A DNA stretch of 64,000 bases from an uncultured Lachnospiraceae bacterium (lineage in GTDB: Bacteria; Bacillota; Clostridia; Lachnospirales; Lachnospiraceae), in assembly GCA_910585215.1 (NCBI GenBank), contig CAJUDQ010000013.1:18159-82158 (forward strand). Reading direction: 5' to 3'. Below are positions 8,552 through 16,427 of this stretch, one piece after another. Positions within the stretch are counted from its first letter, which is position 1; each line of letters opens with the position of its first letter. The notes beneath the pieces are model-generated. The model saw only the letters and a list, made by a program, of their open reading frames with translations, did no database searches and was not told where the DNA came from. A program made the position numbers and the translations under genes.

Positions 8552-9295
8552 TTACTTAAAAAGACCTAATACCAGATTGACTTCACCTACGCCAAGGTTT
8601 AACTCTCTGGCAATCTCTACATTCGTTCTGCCCTGTCTGTATAATTCCAATACTTTTTCCTTATTTTCTACAATTTCAGATTTTTCCCCTTCATCAAAAA
8701 TAAGCTCCTGCGCACCTTCTCTAAAGGATTCCTTAATTTGAGTTTTATTTTTATTCTGCTCCCAACTTACATTCTGTTCCAAATTTCCGCTGCCTTCCAG
8801 ATTTTCTACATTTTCTTCCTTCTGCTTTTGCTGAGAAGTATTTCTTGATTTTTTTCCTCTGGAATTTTTTCTTCCTGACTCTTTTTTTGTTTCTTTGCTG
8901 CTCTGTACTGTGTCTGACATCTGTTTTACACTTACTTTTACGGCCTCAATATCTCTTACTGTATTTTTCAGTGTTGTTTCCTTGTCATTCAGCATATTAT
9001 ATAAAAACATAACTTCATTATGATTATCTTCTATATTTTTCAACACATCTTCTGAATAATTTCCAACTGCCATTATTTTTTGATTTGCCAGTTTATCCAA
9101 TTTTGCCTCTGCATTTTCCAAAACATCATCACTCAATTCTGAAAGCTGGTTTTGTATTTCCTCCTTAATAATATCAGACGCCAGATTCTTGATATCCTGG
9201 CTATTTATCTGCTCCACATCGGACTCTTTTTTATCTGTTATCAAAAAACTCACCACTATAATTGTAATTGCAACCATAATTAAAACAACTTCCAT
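8552..9295 (-). CDS. SwrB-like / DUF6115 membrane protein
   Basis: About 247 residues: an N-terminal membrane segment (roughly 2-20), a long charged helical region (about 25-110), a Lys/Glu/Gln-rich linker, and a C-terminal helix-turn-helix-like segment (VLELYRQGRTNVEIARELNL, then GVGEVNLVLGLFK). This layout, and the place after sigD and before rpsB, match SwrB of B. subtilis, which promotes flagellar basal-body maturation. Direct sequence identity is probably low, so the functional link is inferred. The frame opens with TTG at 9301, but ATG at 9295 has better ribosome-site spacing. Confidence 0.7.
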   Translation of the reverse strand: MEVVLIMVAITIIVVSFLITDKKESDVEQINSQDIKNLASDIIKEEIQNQLSELSDDVLENAEAKLDKLANQKIMAVGNYSEDVLKNIEDNHNEVMFLYNMLNDKETTLKNTVRDIEAVKVSVKQMSDTVQSSKETKKESGRKNSRGKKSRNTSQQKQKEENVENLEGSGNLEQNVSWEQNKNKTQIKESFREGAQELIFDEGEKSEIVENKEKVLELYRQGRTNVEIARELNLGVGEVNLVLGLFK

Positions 9296-9362
9296 TACCA
9301 ATACCTGCCTTGCCTGTAGTACCTTATATATGGTACCTTACATATATTATCTAATATATATT

Positions 9363-9674
9363 TTATATTTTCACATCAAAATTTTGTCTTTCCTTTATTT
9401 TGACAGTACCCTCTACATTTTTCCATTTCTTTCTGTTTTTTCCACCATCTCCAAAATATTCGTTACTGCCCTTTTCCTTTGCGTCAGGATTTTTTGCATT
9501 ATTTTCTGCATTATCCTTATTCACCACATCCCTGACTTTTACCTCTATTTCTCTTTTTGTTTCTGATAAAATATTTTCCTGATTTATGAAAGGCTTTTCA
9601 TGTTCATTTTGATTGATAGATGCCACATCTTGATTACGCTGTACAACTCCCTGAAATTCAACTGGTCTTATCAT
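9363..9674 (-). CDS. Small conserved-type hypothetical protein of the fla/che operon, 103 residues
   Basis: I cannot assign a function. It is a hydrophilic 103-residue protein rich in Asn, Lys and Glu, with no membrane segment. The N-terminus MIRPVEFQGVVQRNQDV and the motif KGSNEYFGDGG before a basic tail resemble small proteins seen beside flagellar genes in Lachnospiraceae. The ATG at 9674 has an AAAGGAG site. It lies between the FapA-like gene and the SwrB-like gene, after a gap that holds a plus-strand terminator. It is predicted to be largely disordered. Confidence 0.75.
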   Translation of the reverse strand: MIRPVEFQGVVQRNQDVASINQNEHEKPFINQENILSETKREIEVKVRDVVNKDNAENNAKNPDAKEKGSNEYFGDGGKNRKKWKNVEGTVKIKERQNFDVKI

Positions 9675-9704
9675 AAAAACTCTCCTTTCTGAAAATGAAA
9701 TACG

Positions 9705-9751
9705 AGCGAAGCTTGAGCCATATTAATATGACAGTTTGCTTCGCTTTTTTT
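9705..9751 (+). terminator. Plus-strand intrinsic terminator inside the minus-strand operon
   Basis: AGCGAAGC (9705-9712) pairs with GCTTCGCT (9738-9745), and the loop holds a second palindrome (CATATTAATATG, 9719-9730). The hairpin runs directly into seven T on the plus strand. On the minus strand it is followed by CGTATTTC, which is a poor terminator tail. The polarity is therefore opposite to every gene around it. Confidence 0.6.
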
Positions 9752-9766
9752 CAATGTTGTTCACTT

Positions 9767-11365
9767 TTACCAGATACTAGACACTACCTCGCCATCTTTT
9801 TTCATATACTGACAATGACTGTATTTATCCTTTAATATAAGCAGTTCACCGGAAACAGTTACCCTTGTTCCCTGATGAATATCTTTCAATACCTTTATTC
9901 TTGCATTTTCATTCTCTGATGCCAGAGACATCTTTGTTTCACGTTCCTTATTCAGCTCTTTTATCTCAGCTTTATTCAAAATAATGGTTTTTGTAAACTG
10001 GCTAATCATTTTCAGTTTATCCGGTTCAAGTATCCCCATACTCTGTTTCTTCCTGAACACAGTGACAAGCTGGTCTAATTTATTTACCTCTGCCGTTTTA
10101 TTCTTAATATCCTCATCAATTTCTTTCAATCGGTCCTTAATCGTCGGGTCAATACCAACTTCAACTGTAGTTGCAACACCCATAGCAGTTCCTATTGTCG
10201 TTGCTTCTATCAATGTAGTAGAGCGCACATTACCGCCGATAATATTGCCGCCCTTTCCCGTAACTACAATATCTCCATGAGCAGATACCTGACTGTTTAA
10301 AATAGAGTCTGCATTGATATTTCCATCTACATAGACATTTGCACTTTCAATAAATTTTGAGACAAGATTTCCATGAGCTTTTATCCTGCATCGGCTCATA
10401 CCCTGAATACCTCTGTGCAATATTACATCGCCTCCGGCATCTAATTCTGCACCTTCTACCACGCCGAATACCTCTATATTTCCAGCCGCTTTTACCTTAA
10501 AGCCTGTTCTGACATTGCCCTTTACAATTACACCCCCATTAAATTCAATATCACCAGTTGAATTATCTACATCTGCCGGAACCTCATAAAGATTTGATAC
10601 AAAAACCTTATCTCCCTCCAGAGTTGCAAATCCATCCACATCGCTAATCAAACGTAAACCATCCTCAGAGGTAGTGATATTATTTCCTTTACTGAAAATT
10701 ACTTTTCTTACCTTATCCGGCCGGACTTCATTTCCATATACATTACAGCCCGGAGTACCTCTGTCCACCGGTGTAAGCACTGCAAGCACATCTCCCTTTT
10801 TCACATGTGCAATATTATCAAGCTGATGAAAATCAACTGTTCCATCTTCCTTCAGCCTTGGTTTTGCTTTTCTGTCCGTATTAAATTTATATGTGATAAA
10901 GCCATCTCTTCCCTGTATCGGTTTTGTACCTACGGCAATCAGTATATTTTTAAAATACTCCGGCTCCATCAAATGTTTTTGTATCTCGCTTTCCTTAATC
11001 CCATATCTTATCTTTGCATATGCCAGATCATTTTTGATTTCTGCCTCAGTCATTCGCTTTCCCTTATTGCTCGGAGGAAAAAATCTTGCGATTGCATACA
11101 TGCCGTCGGGTGTAATTTTCACACTCATGGATTCATTAAACTGCAAAGCCACCTGAGTGGAAATCACAAATCTCGTCGGCTGTTCCACCATTCGAATGGT
11201 ATCGCCGATATATTGGATATCGAAATCTTTTACCTTATTCTTCTCAAGGACCTGATTGATTTCTGCAATCTTTAATTCTTCACCGCCTGAAACAGCCGGG
11301 TAAAAATTCATAAATACCTGACCACCTTCAATATCAAGTGTAAAATAACTATTTGTGTACTGCAT
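9767..11365 (-). CDS. fapA: FapA family protein (DUF342, flagellar assembly protein A)
   Basis: A 532-residue cytoplasmic protein of the FapA/DUF342 family. The N-terminal FapA domain is followed by a Gly/Val-rich beta-helix region (about residues 190-385) with repeated short turns such as GNIEVFGVVEGAELDAGGD. A coiled-coil then runs from about 395 to 475, before a small C-terminal beta domain. Family members regulate polar flagellar number or assembly in Vibrio; the role in Bacillota is less clear. It starts at 11365 with an AGGAG site, 16 bases after sigD, so it belongs to the same transcript. Confidence 0.88.
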   Translation of the reverse strand: MQYTNSYFTLDIEGGQVFMNFYPAVSGGEELKIAEINQVLEKNKVKDFDIQYIGDTIRMVEQPTRFVISTQVALQFNESMSVKITPDGMYAIARFFPPSNKGKRMTEAEIKNDLAYAKIRYGIKESEIQKHLMEPEYFKNILIAVGTKPIQGRDGFITYKFNTDRKAKPRLKEDGTVDFHQLDNIAHVKKGDVLAVLTPVDRGTPGCNVYGNEVRPDKVRKVIFSKGNNITTSEDGLRLISDVDGFATLEGDKVFVSNLYEVPADVDNSTGDIEFNGGVIVKGNVRTGFKVKAAGNIEVFGVVEGAELDAGGDVILHRGIQGMSRCRIKAHGNLVSKFIESANVYVDGNINADSILNSQVSAHGDIVVTGKGGNIIGGNVRSTTLIEATTIGTAMGVATTVEVGIDPTIKDRLKEIDEDIKNKTAEVNKLDQLVTVFRKKQSMGILEPDKLKMISQFTKTIILNKAEIKELNKERETKMSLASENENARIKVLKDIHQGTRVTVSGELLILKDKYSHCQYMKKDGEVVSSIW

Positions 11366-11381
11366 ATCCTTCTCCTATAGT

Positions 11382-12149
11382 TTATACCCTAAAGACATAT
11401 CCTGACTCACTTCCAAGCTTTTTCTTCATTTTTCCCAACGCCTTGGTATGAAGCTGTGACACTCTGGACTCTGATACCTCCAGAATACTGCTGATTTCCT
11501 TTAAAGTAAATTCCTCATAGTAATACAGAAGAATTACTTTTCGTTCCTTTTCCGTAAGTGAATCTAATGACTCTATGATAAGCTTCTTTAATTCTTTTTT
11601 TTCTAAGACCTGCTCCGGCTGGTCATAAGAATTTGCTTTAATAGGTTCTACTTCTTTTTCGCCGCTTGCTTCCATAAATTCATCAAGTGAAACGATATTT
11701 GATATATTTGACTGCCCCTGCCAGTTCAGATATTCTTCCTGACTGATGCCCAGTTCAGCGGCAATCTCCTCATCAGTAGCTGTTCTTCCCAGTTCTGTTT
11801 CCAATTTGGAAACGGCTGCTTCTATCTTTCTTTGTTTTTGACGCAACGACCTTGGAATCCAGTCCATTTTTCTTATCTGGTCAAGGATTGCTCCTCTTAT
11901 TCTAAGACTTGCATATGTTTCAAACTTTACTTCTTTATTGTAATCAAACTTATCAATGGCATCAATAAGTCCGAAAATCCCATAACCCACCAGATCATCA
12001 TACTCCACGGTGTATCCAAGATACATGCTTAAACGCCCTGCAACGATTTTGACCAGTGAAGCATATTCAAGTATTATTTTTTCTCTTAACTGGGGATTTT
12101 TTGTTTTAGCATATTCTTCCCACAATTTTGATTTTTCAATATCATTCAT
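11382..12149 (-). CDS. fliA: RNA polymerase sigma factor for flagellar genes (sigma-28 / SigD / FliA)
   Basis: Sigma-28 family factor that transcribes late flagellar and chemotaxis genes (flagellin, receptors). Region 2 is visible in DLVGYGIFGLIDAIDKFD, KFETYASLRIRGAILD and the following WIPRSLRQK; region 4 in LTEKERKVILLYYYEE and the final helix-turn-helix. I choose the ATG at 12149 (255 residues): it has an AAAGG site and the protein then aligns with the usual N-terminus. A TTG at 12182 would add 11 residues, but that stretch overlaps the hairpin repeats upstream. Order cheD - small membrane gene - sigD is close to the B. subtilis cheD-sigD order. No flgM anti-sigma gene is visible in the window. 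Confidence 0.96.
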   Translation of the reverse strand: MNDIEKSKLWEEYAKTKNPQLREKIILEYASLVKIVAGRLSMYLGYTVEYDDLVGYGIFGLIDAIDKFDYNKEVKFETYASLRIRGAILDQIRKMDWIPRSLRQKQRKIEAAVSKLETELGRTATDEEIAAELGISQEEYLNWQGQSNISNIVSLDEFMEASGEKEVEPIKANSYDQPEQVLEKKELKKLIIESLDSLTEKERKVILLYYYEEFTLKEISSILEVSESRVSQLHTKALGKMKKKLGSESGYVFRV

Positions 12150-12176
12150 ACTATGACCTTTCGTACTTAAATGCCC

Positions 12177-12268
12177 GGCCAATCATCTCCTGCCTGCATC
12201 ATTTCGGCAATCAGTACAAGCACTGGTTGCATTATTAGGGCAATCAACCTTCGGTTGGTTGCATTATT
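12177..12268. repeat. Tandem hairpin repeats between the 95-residue gene and sigD
   Basis: Two imperfect units of about 33 bases, plus a degenerate third, each with an inverted repeat and a conserved GCATTATT-like tail. Unit A: GCAATCAGT / ACTGGTTGC (12207-12230, 9 bp). Unit B: GCAATCAACC / GGTTGGTTGC (12240-12262, 10 bp, three-base loop). The outer stems are identical and the inner stems differ yet stay paired. The third copy (about 12177-12204) is eroded. Confidence 0.7.
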
Positions 12269-12555
12269 TATTCTGTTTTTTCTTCTTTTTCATTTTTTGA
12301 ATCTGCATTTTCTGACGAATCATCAGCTTCCTCTCCCTCTTCTGCCTCCTCTTCATTGATAATCTCCTGTTCAATTACAAGATATTTATCAGCCAGACCT
12401 TTTATAACTAATCCGGCAATATAAAATACAACTAATGAGGCCAATATAATTATCATGGAACGAAGTGCATCATATCTGTTCAGAAAAGTAATAATTGTTG
12501 CTGCCAGGCAGCCTGTTAATGTAACAATTGCAGGTATATACTTTGTTCTTTTCAC
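12268..12555 (-). CDS. Small membrane protein of the fla/che operon, 95 residues
   Basis: I do not recognise a family. It has two predicted membrane segments (about residues 7-24 and 33-53) followed by a strongly acidic C-terminal tail rich in Glu, Asp and Ser (from about residue 66). The start codon is GTG at 12555, ten bases after an AAAGG site and 16 bases past the cheD stop. It sits between cheD and sigD, so it is co-transcribed with the chemotaxis genes. The acidic tail would face the cytoplasm if both segments span the membrane. Confidence 0.75.
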   Translation of the reverse strand: MKRTKYIPAIVTLTGCLAATIITFLNRYDALRSMIIILASLVVFYIAGLVIKGLADKYLVIEQEIINEEEAEEGEEADDSSENADSKNEKEEKTE

Positions 12556-12571
12556 TTTATTACCAGCCTTT

Positions 12572-13060
12572 TTAAATTTCCTTTACGGGTTTTCCCACTG
12601 CCTTAATCACAAAAGCTCCATCTTCTGATTTTATGATTACTGTCCGACCATAATTTAAGCCCACGTCCTGTGCAATTAAAGGAATCCCCAGCTTCGCCAG
12701 ATTTTCCTTAGCTGCAGCAATATTAGAGGCTCCTACATGAAATGATGAACCAGAGGCATTTCCCAATCCGAACATATCTGCGCCGCCTGCAATTTTCGCA
12801 ACAATCCGCCGCTTATTAGCCCCCTTCTGCAGCATAAGTCTTAACGTTTCTTCTATTGCTGTATCTGCAAATTTTGCAATATTTTCATTTCTTGAAATTC
12901 TTTTACTGTCTGGCAGCATAATATGAGCCAATCCGGTAATCTTTGTCACCTTATCATACAGAGCAATTCCCACGCAGGAACCAAGCCCCAGTGTTGTAAG
13001 ACTATCAGGATACGCACATATTTTTAAATCTGCCATTCCTACTTTTATTATCTCACTCAT
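12572..13060 (-). CDS. cheD: Chemoreceptor glutamine deamidase CheD
   Basis: CheD deamidates Gln residues on chemoreceptors and, in the B. subtilis type of system, binds CheC to stimulate its CheY-P phosphatase activity. It has 162 residues. The catalytic residues are visible as T23, C29 and H46 in the blocks LTTLGLGSCVGIALYD and GLAHIMLP, in the same spacing as the Thermotoga enzyme. The conserved IAGGADMF lies near residue 90. It lies 135 bases after cheC, a longer gap than others nearby, with an inverted repeat in it. Confidence 0.97.
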   Translation of the reverse strand: MSEIIKVGMADLKICAYPDSLTTLGLGSCVGIALYDKVTKITGLAHIMLPDSKRISRNENIAKFADTAIEETLRLMLQKGANKRRIVAKIAGGADMFGLGNASGSSFHVGASNIAAAKENLAKLGIPLIAQDVGLNYGRTVIIKSEDGAFVIKAVGKPVKEI

Positions 13061-13124
13061 TCTATCATCCCTATTACCAGTAAATATGCAATCTGTGCAA
13101 CCAGTCTCTGACTGCTTTGATTGC

Positions 13125-13162
13125 CATGAAACCGGATAAATCCCAAAATATCAGGTTTCATG
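13125..13162 (-). other. Inverted repeat in the cheC-cheD gap
   Basis: CATGAAACC (13125-13133) and GGTTTCATG (13154-13162) form a perfect 9-bp stem with a 20-base loop. It is about 30 bases past the cheC stop. No T run follows on either strand, so a simple terminator is unlikely; an mRNA stability element is one option. Confidence 0.5.
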
Positions 13163-13195
13163 TGTGCTCAATGAGGACCCCGCATAAATATCTGC

Positions 13196-13825
13196 CTAAC
13201 AAATTCCCAGTGATTCAAGTATTCTATCATAGGAATCCAGTTCAGGAACCAGGATAAAATATCCATTGATTTCGCTTTCCTCGTTAAATGTAGTTTCAAT
13301 ATATAACACTTTATCTCCGATTTTGCCAAACTCAATTGCCGGCAGACTTAAAATCGCGCCAGCCATATCAATCTGCAGATGCGGTACACTCGCCACAATA
13401 CTGAGCCTTGTCAAATCGGACAGCGCTGATAAATATGCTCCCGTAATAATATTTCCGATTTCATTTAATGCAGACAAATGCATCTCATTAAATTCTTCCT
13501 CTTCACTCTTTTCCGGCGCTCCCATATTGGCAAGCATCATATTTAAAAGCTTCGTTGCGGATTTTAAATCGAGCATAAAAAGCATCATCCCTTTAATATC
13601 CTCTGAAAGCGATAGCAGGATACCCATCATAGTTGCTTCTTCTCCGCCTATGGAAGCGGCCAGCTCGGAAAATCCAATCAGATTCACCTTCGGAACTCTC
13701 ATGTCAACTTTTGAGTTTATAAGCTTTGACAATGCAGTTGTTGCATTGCCTGCGCCTATATTTCCAATTTCCTTCAGTACATCATATTGTATTGTATTTA
13801 ATTCATCCAGATTTATTTTTGACAT
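13196..13825 (-). CDS. cheC: CheY-P phosphatase CheC
   Basis: CheC removes phosphate from CheY-P and works with CheD in receptor adaptation. It has 209 residues, with two pseudo-symmetric halves, each carrying the ExxN phosphatase signature: E19-N22 (in LKEIGNIGAGNATTAL) and E122-N125 (in LNEIGNIITGAYLSAL). Both active sites therefore look intact. The start at 13825 follows a GGGGG site. It lies between cheW and cheD as in B. subtilis. The operon also carries the second phosphatase of this family, fliY. Confidence 0.97.
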   Translation of the reverse strand: MSKINLDELNTIQYDVLKEIGNIGAGNATTALSKLINSKVDMRVPKVNLIGFSELAASIGGEEATMMGILLSLSEDIKGMMLFMLDLKSATKLLNMMLANMGAPEKSEEEEFNEMHLSALNEIGNIITGAYLSALSDLTRLSIVASVPHLQIDMAGAILSLPAIEFGKIGDKVLYIETTFNEESEINGYFILVPELDSYDRILESLGIC

Positions 13826-13849
13826 ATTAATGCCCCCATAACTCTAAAA

Positions 13850-14302
13850 TTAATTTTGCACATCAATAATTCCATTGATATTTAACAGAGAAATAAGACC
13901 GCCTTGATTTTTTCCGACAGATGTAATGTATTTATTCATCTCATCTTTTCCATCACTGTGGATTTTCTCAATACTTGCCTCGTCAAGCGACACCACTTCC
14001 TTTACAGAATCCACCAGTATTCCGATGGCTTCCTGCTGTTCCGGTTTTAAAATAATAATTCGTGTCTTATCTGTATAAATATCGTCTTCCAGCCCAAATT
14101 TTCTGCGGATGCTCATAACTGGTATAATCTCACCACGGAGATTAATTACTCCCTTAAAAATCTTCTGAGCCTTTGGAACTCTTGTAATTTTCTGCATTCT
14201 TACAATATTATCCACATATTTAATATCAATTCCATACTGTTCAATTCCAAGATTTACAACAATATACTGATTTGATAATGTTTCAATTATATTTTCATCC
14301 AT
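13850..14302 (-). CDS. cheW: Chemotaxis coupling protein CheW
   Basis: CheW links chemoreceptors to the CheA kinase in the signalling array. It is a 150-residue single CheW domain, with the typical strands YIVVNLGIEQYGIDI (13-27), VPKAQKIFKGVINLRGEIIP (about 42-61) and the later EQQEAIGILVDSVKEV. The start at 14302 follows a GGAGGTG site, 13 bases after the cheA stop. Confidence 0.97.
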   Translation of the reverse strand: MDENIIETLSNQYIVVNLGIEQYGIDIKYVDNIVRMQKITRVPKAQKIFKGVINLRGEIIPVMSIRRKFGLEDDIYTDKTRIIILKPEQQEAIGILVDSVKEVVSLDEASIEKIHSDGKDEMNKYITSVGKNQGGLISLLNINGIIDVQN

Positions 14303-14315
14303 AACGGCACCTCCA

Positions 14316-16427
14316 CTATACTAAAGTATTTACATCAAGAATCAATGCTACTTCGCCATCTCCAAGAATAGTTGCGCCGCTGATAATCTTGCTGTTGCTG
14401 ATATATTTGCCAAGCGATTTAATTACGATTTCCTGCTGTCCGATTAAGCGGTCAACCACAAGTCCTGCAAGCTTTTCGCCTTTGCTGATAATAACAACGG
14501 TAAGATTATTATCTTCGTTTTCTTCCTTTTCTACCGGCTCAATGTCCAGAATCGAATCAAGCCTGATAATCGGAATAACACTGCCTCTTAAATGAATTAC
14601 TTCCTTTGACTGAACATATTTAATATCATCTATGGAAATATCCTCAATCGTCTGAATTGTTTCAAGAGAAATTGCATATTTCTCATTTCCCAGTTCAACC
14701 ATAAGTGCCTGTATAATTGCCAGAGTAAGCGGCAATCTGATACGGAAACAGCTTCCCTCGCCTAACTTTGTATCAACATCGATATCTCCGCCAAGGGCCT
14801 CGATTTTTGTCTTTACAACATCCAGTCCGACCCCTCTGCCAGATACGTCTGAAACTACTTTGGCAGTTGAAAAACTTGGTTTAAACAGCAAATCAATCAC
14901 ATCTTTGTCTGTCATTACCTCAGCCTGTTCAGGAGTAATGGTTCCCTTTTCAATTCCTTTTGTTCTTACCCTTTCAATATCAATGCCGTTACCATCATCC
15001 TTTACCTCAATAATAACGCCATTTCCTTCCTGATAGGCGTTCAGATAAATATTACCTACAGGGTCTTTGCCTCTCTGAATACGCACATCTGCACTTTCAA
15101 GTCCGTGGTCAGCGGAATTTCTCAGCAAATGCATAAGCGGGTCACCGATTTCATCAATTACTGTCCGGTCAAGCTCGGTATCTTCACCGGTTATGTACAA
15201 TTTCATCTGTTTATCCAGCTTCTTTGTCAAATCCCTTATCATTTTTGGATATTTCTGGGTGACTGTTTCAATTGGCATCATTCTGACCTTCATAACAGAC
15301 TCATGAAGATTTGTTGTCACTCTTTCAAGATACTCAATCTGCTCATTGAAGCCCTGTGTCTTAGTTCCTTCATTATTGTCGCTTACAGATACAAGTCCGT
15401 TTTTGGCAATAATCAGCTCACTTACAAGATTCATCAATACATCCAGCTTTTCAATATCTACTCTTACAGAACGGCTGACAACCGGTTTTCCGGATGGTTT
15501 CCCTGCAGATGTATTGGAAGCCTTTGCAGGCGCTGCGGAAGCTGTTGCTGCTTTTACAGGAGCTGTGGAAACAGCAGGAGCTGGTTCTTTCTTTGGTTCT
15601 TCTTTTACTGTCTTTTCCTGTTTTGCAGATACTGTTGATACTTCGTTCTGCGGAATTTCTTTTATTTGAATAATATCTACATTTTTGATTTCAGACACAT
15701 TTTCAACTGCTGCCTGAACCTTTTCCAATTCTTCCTGTGTTACAAAAATAACGCAGAATTCAAATTCAAATTTTTCATCTTCAATATCCTGTGCACTAGG
15801 GTTAGACTTTATTACCTCACCCAGTTCTTCCAGTGCCTTAAATACTAAAAATGCTCTCGCTGCCTTTAAAATACAGTTTTCATCGATAAGCACATCAATT
15901 TTATAAACCTGCATCTGCTTATCAAAAGCTTCCTTCATGGCATCGATTTCAAATTCATCAAACTTCGGAGAAAGCGCTTTTGTCTTTTTCTTATTGTCCT
16001 TCTTTTGCTCCGTTTTTGATTTTTCGCCTCCAGCAGCTTCATTTCCAGACTCAAGGAAAGCGTTCAGCCTTGCAATAATCGGCTCATTGTCATCTGTTCC
16101 TTCATCGGCGGTCTGCTGGATATTATCCAGATATGCCTGCAATGCATCTAGGCAGTCAAACAGAATATCTACTAATTCTGAAGTAACTGTCATCTTACCA
16201 TTTCTTATTTCAGAGAATACATTCTCCATAATATGTGTAAGATGCTGCATTCTTTTATATCCCATTGTACCTGCCATTCCTTTTAAAGAATGAGCAGCTC
16301 TAAAGATTTCATTAATGGTGTCTGCATTTTCAGGTTCCTCCTCCAGCACCATAAGATGTTGGCTCAAGTCCTGCAAATGTTCACTTGTTTCATCGATAAA
16401 TATTTCTAAATATTGACTAACGTCCAT
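14316..16427 (-). CDS. cheA: Chemotaxis histidine kinase CheA
   Basis: The central kinase of chemotaxis; it phosphorylates CheY and CheB. The 703 residues show all five domains: P1 with phospho-accepting H46 (in AAHSLKGMAG), P2 response-regulator binding (about 160-260), a Thr/Ala/Lys-rich linker (about 270-315), P3 dimerisation, P4 ATPase with the N box HLLRNSADHGLE and the G boxes DDGNGID and GRGVGLDVV, and a CheW-like P5 (about 565-703). The start at 16427 follows GGGGGTG and overlaps the cheB stop by 11 bases, so translation is coupled. Confidence 0.98.
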   Translation of the reverse strand: MDVSQYLEIFIDETSEHLQDLSQHLMVLEEEPENADTINEIFRAAHSLKGMAGTMGYKRMQHLTHIMENVFSEIRNGKMTVTSELVDILFDCLDALQAYLDNIQQTADEGTDDNEPIIARLNAFLESGNEAAGGEKSKTEQKKDNKKKTKALSPKFDEFEIDAMKEAFDKQMQVYKIDVLIDENCILKAARAFLVFKALEELGEVIKSNPSAQDIEDEKFEFEFCVIFVTQEELEKVQAAVENVSEIKNVDIIQIKEIPQNEVSTVSAKQEKTVKEEPKKEPAPAVSTAPVKAATASAAPAKASNTSAGKPSGKPVVSRSVRVDIEKLDVLMNLVSELIIAKNGLVSVSDNNEGTKTQGFNEQIEYLERVTTNLHESVMKVRMMPIETVTQKYPKMIRDLTKKLDKQMKLYITGEDTELDRTVIDEIGDPLMHLLRNSADHGLESADVRIQRGKDPVGNIYLNAYQEGNGVIIEVKDDGNGIDIERVRTKGIEKGTITPEQAEVMTDKDVIDLLFKPSFSTAKVVSDVSGRGVGLDVVKTKIEALGGDIDVDTKLGEGSCFRIRLPLTLAIIQALMVELGNEKYAISLETIQTIEDISIDDIKYVQSKEVIHLRGSVIPIIRLDSILDIEPVEKEENEDNNLTVVIISKGEKLAGLVVDRLIGQQEIVIKSLGKYISNSKIISGATILGDGEVALILDVNTLV

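Noticed and set aside
12150..12182. Longer SigD start at TTG 12182
   Set aside because: The added residues do not fit the usual N-terminus and lie in the hairpin repeats; the ATG at 12149 has a good site and spacing.
15105..15669. Long open frames on the plus strand opposite cheA
   Set aside because: They lie fully inside cheA, have no ribosome site or recognisable protein, and reflect cheA codon use.
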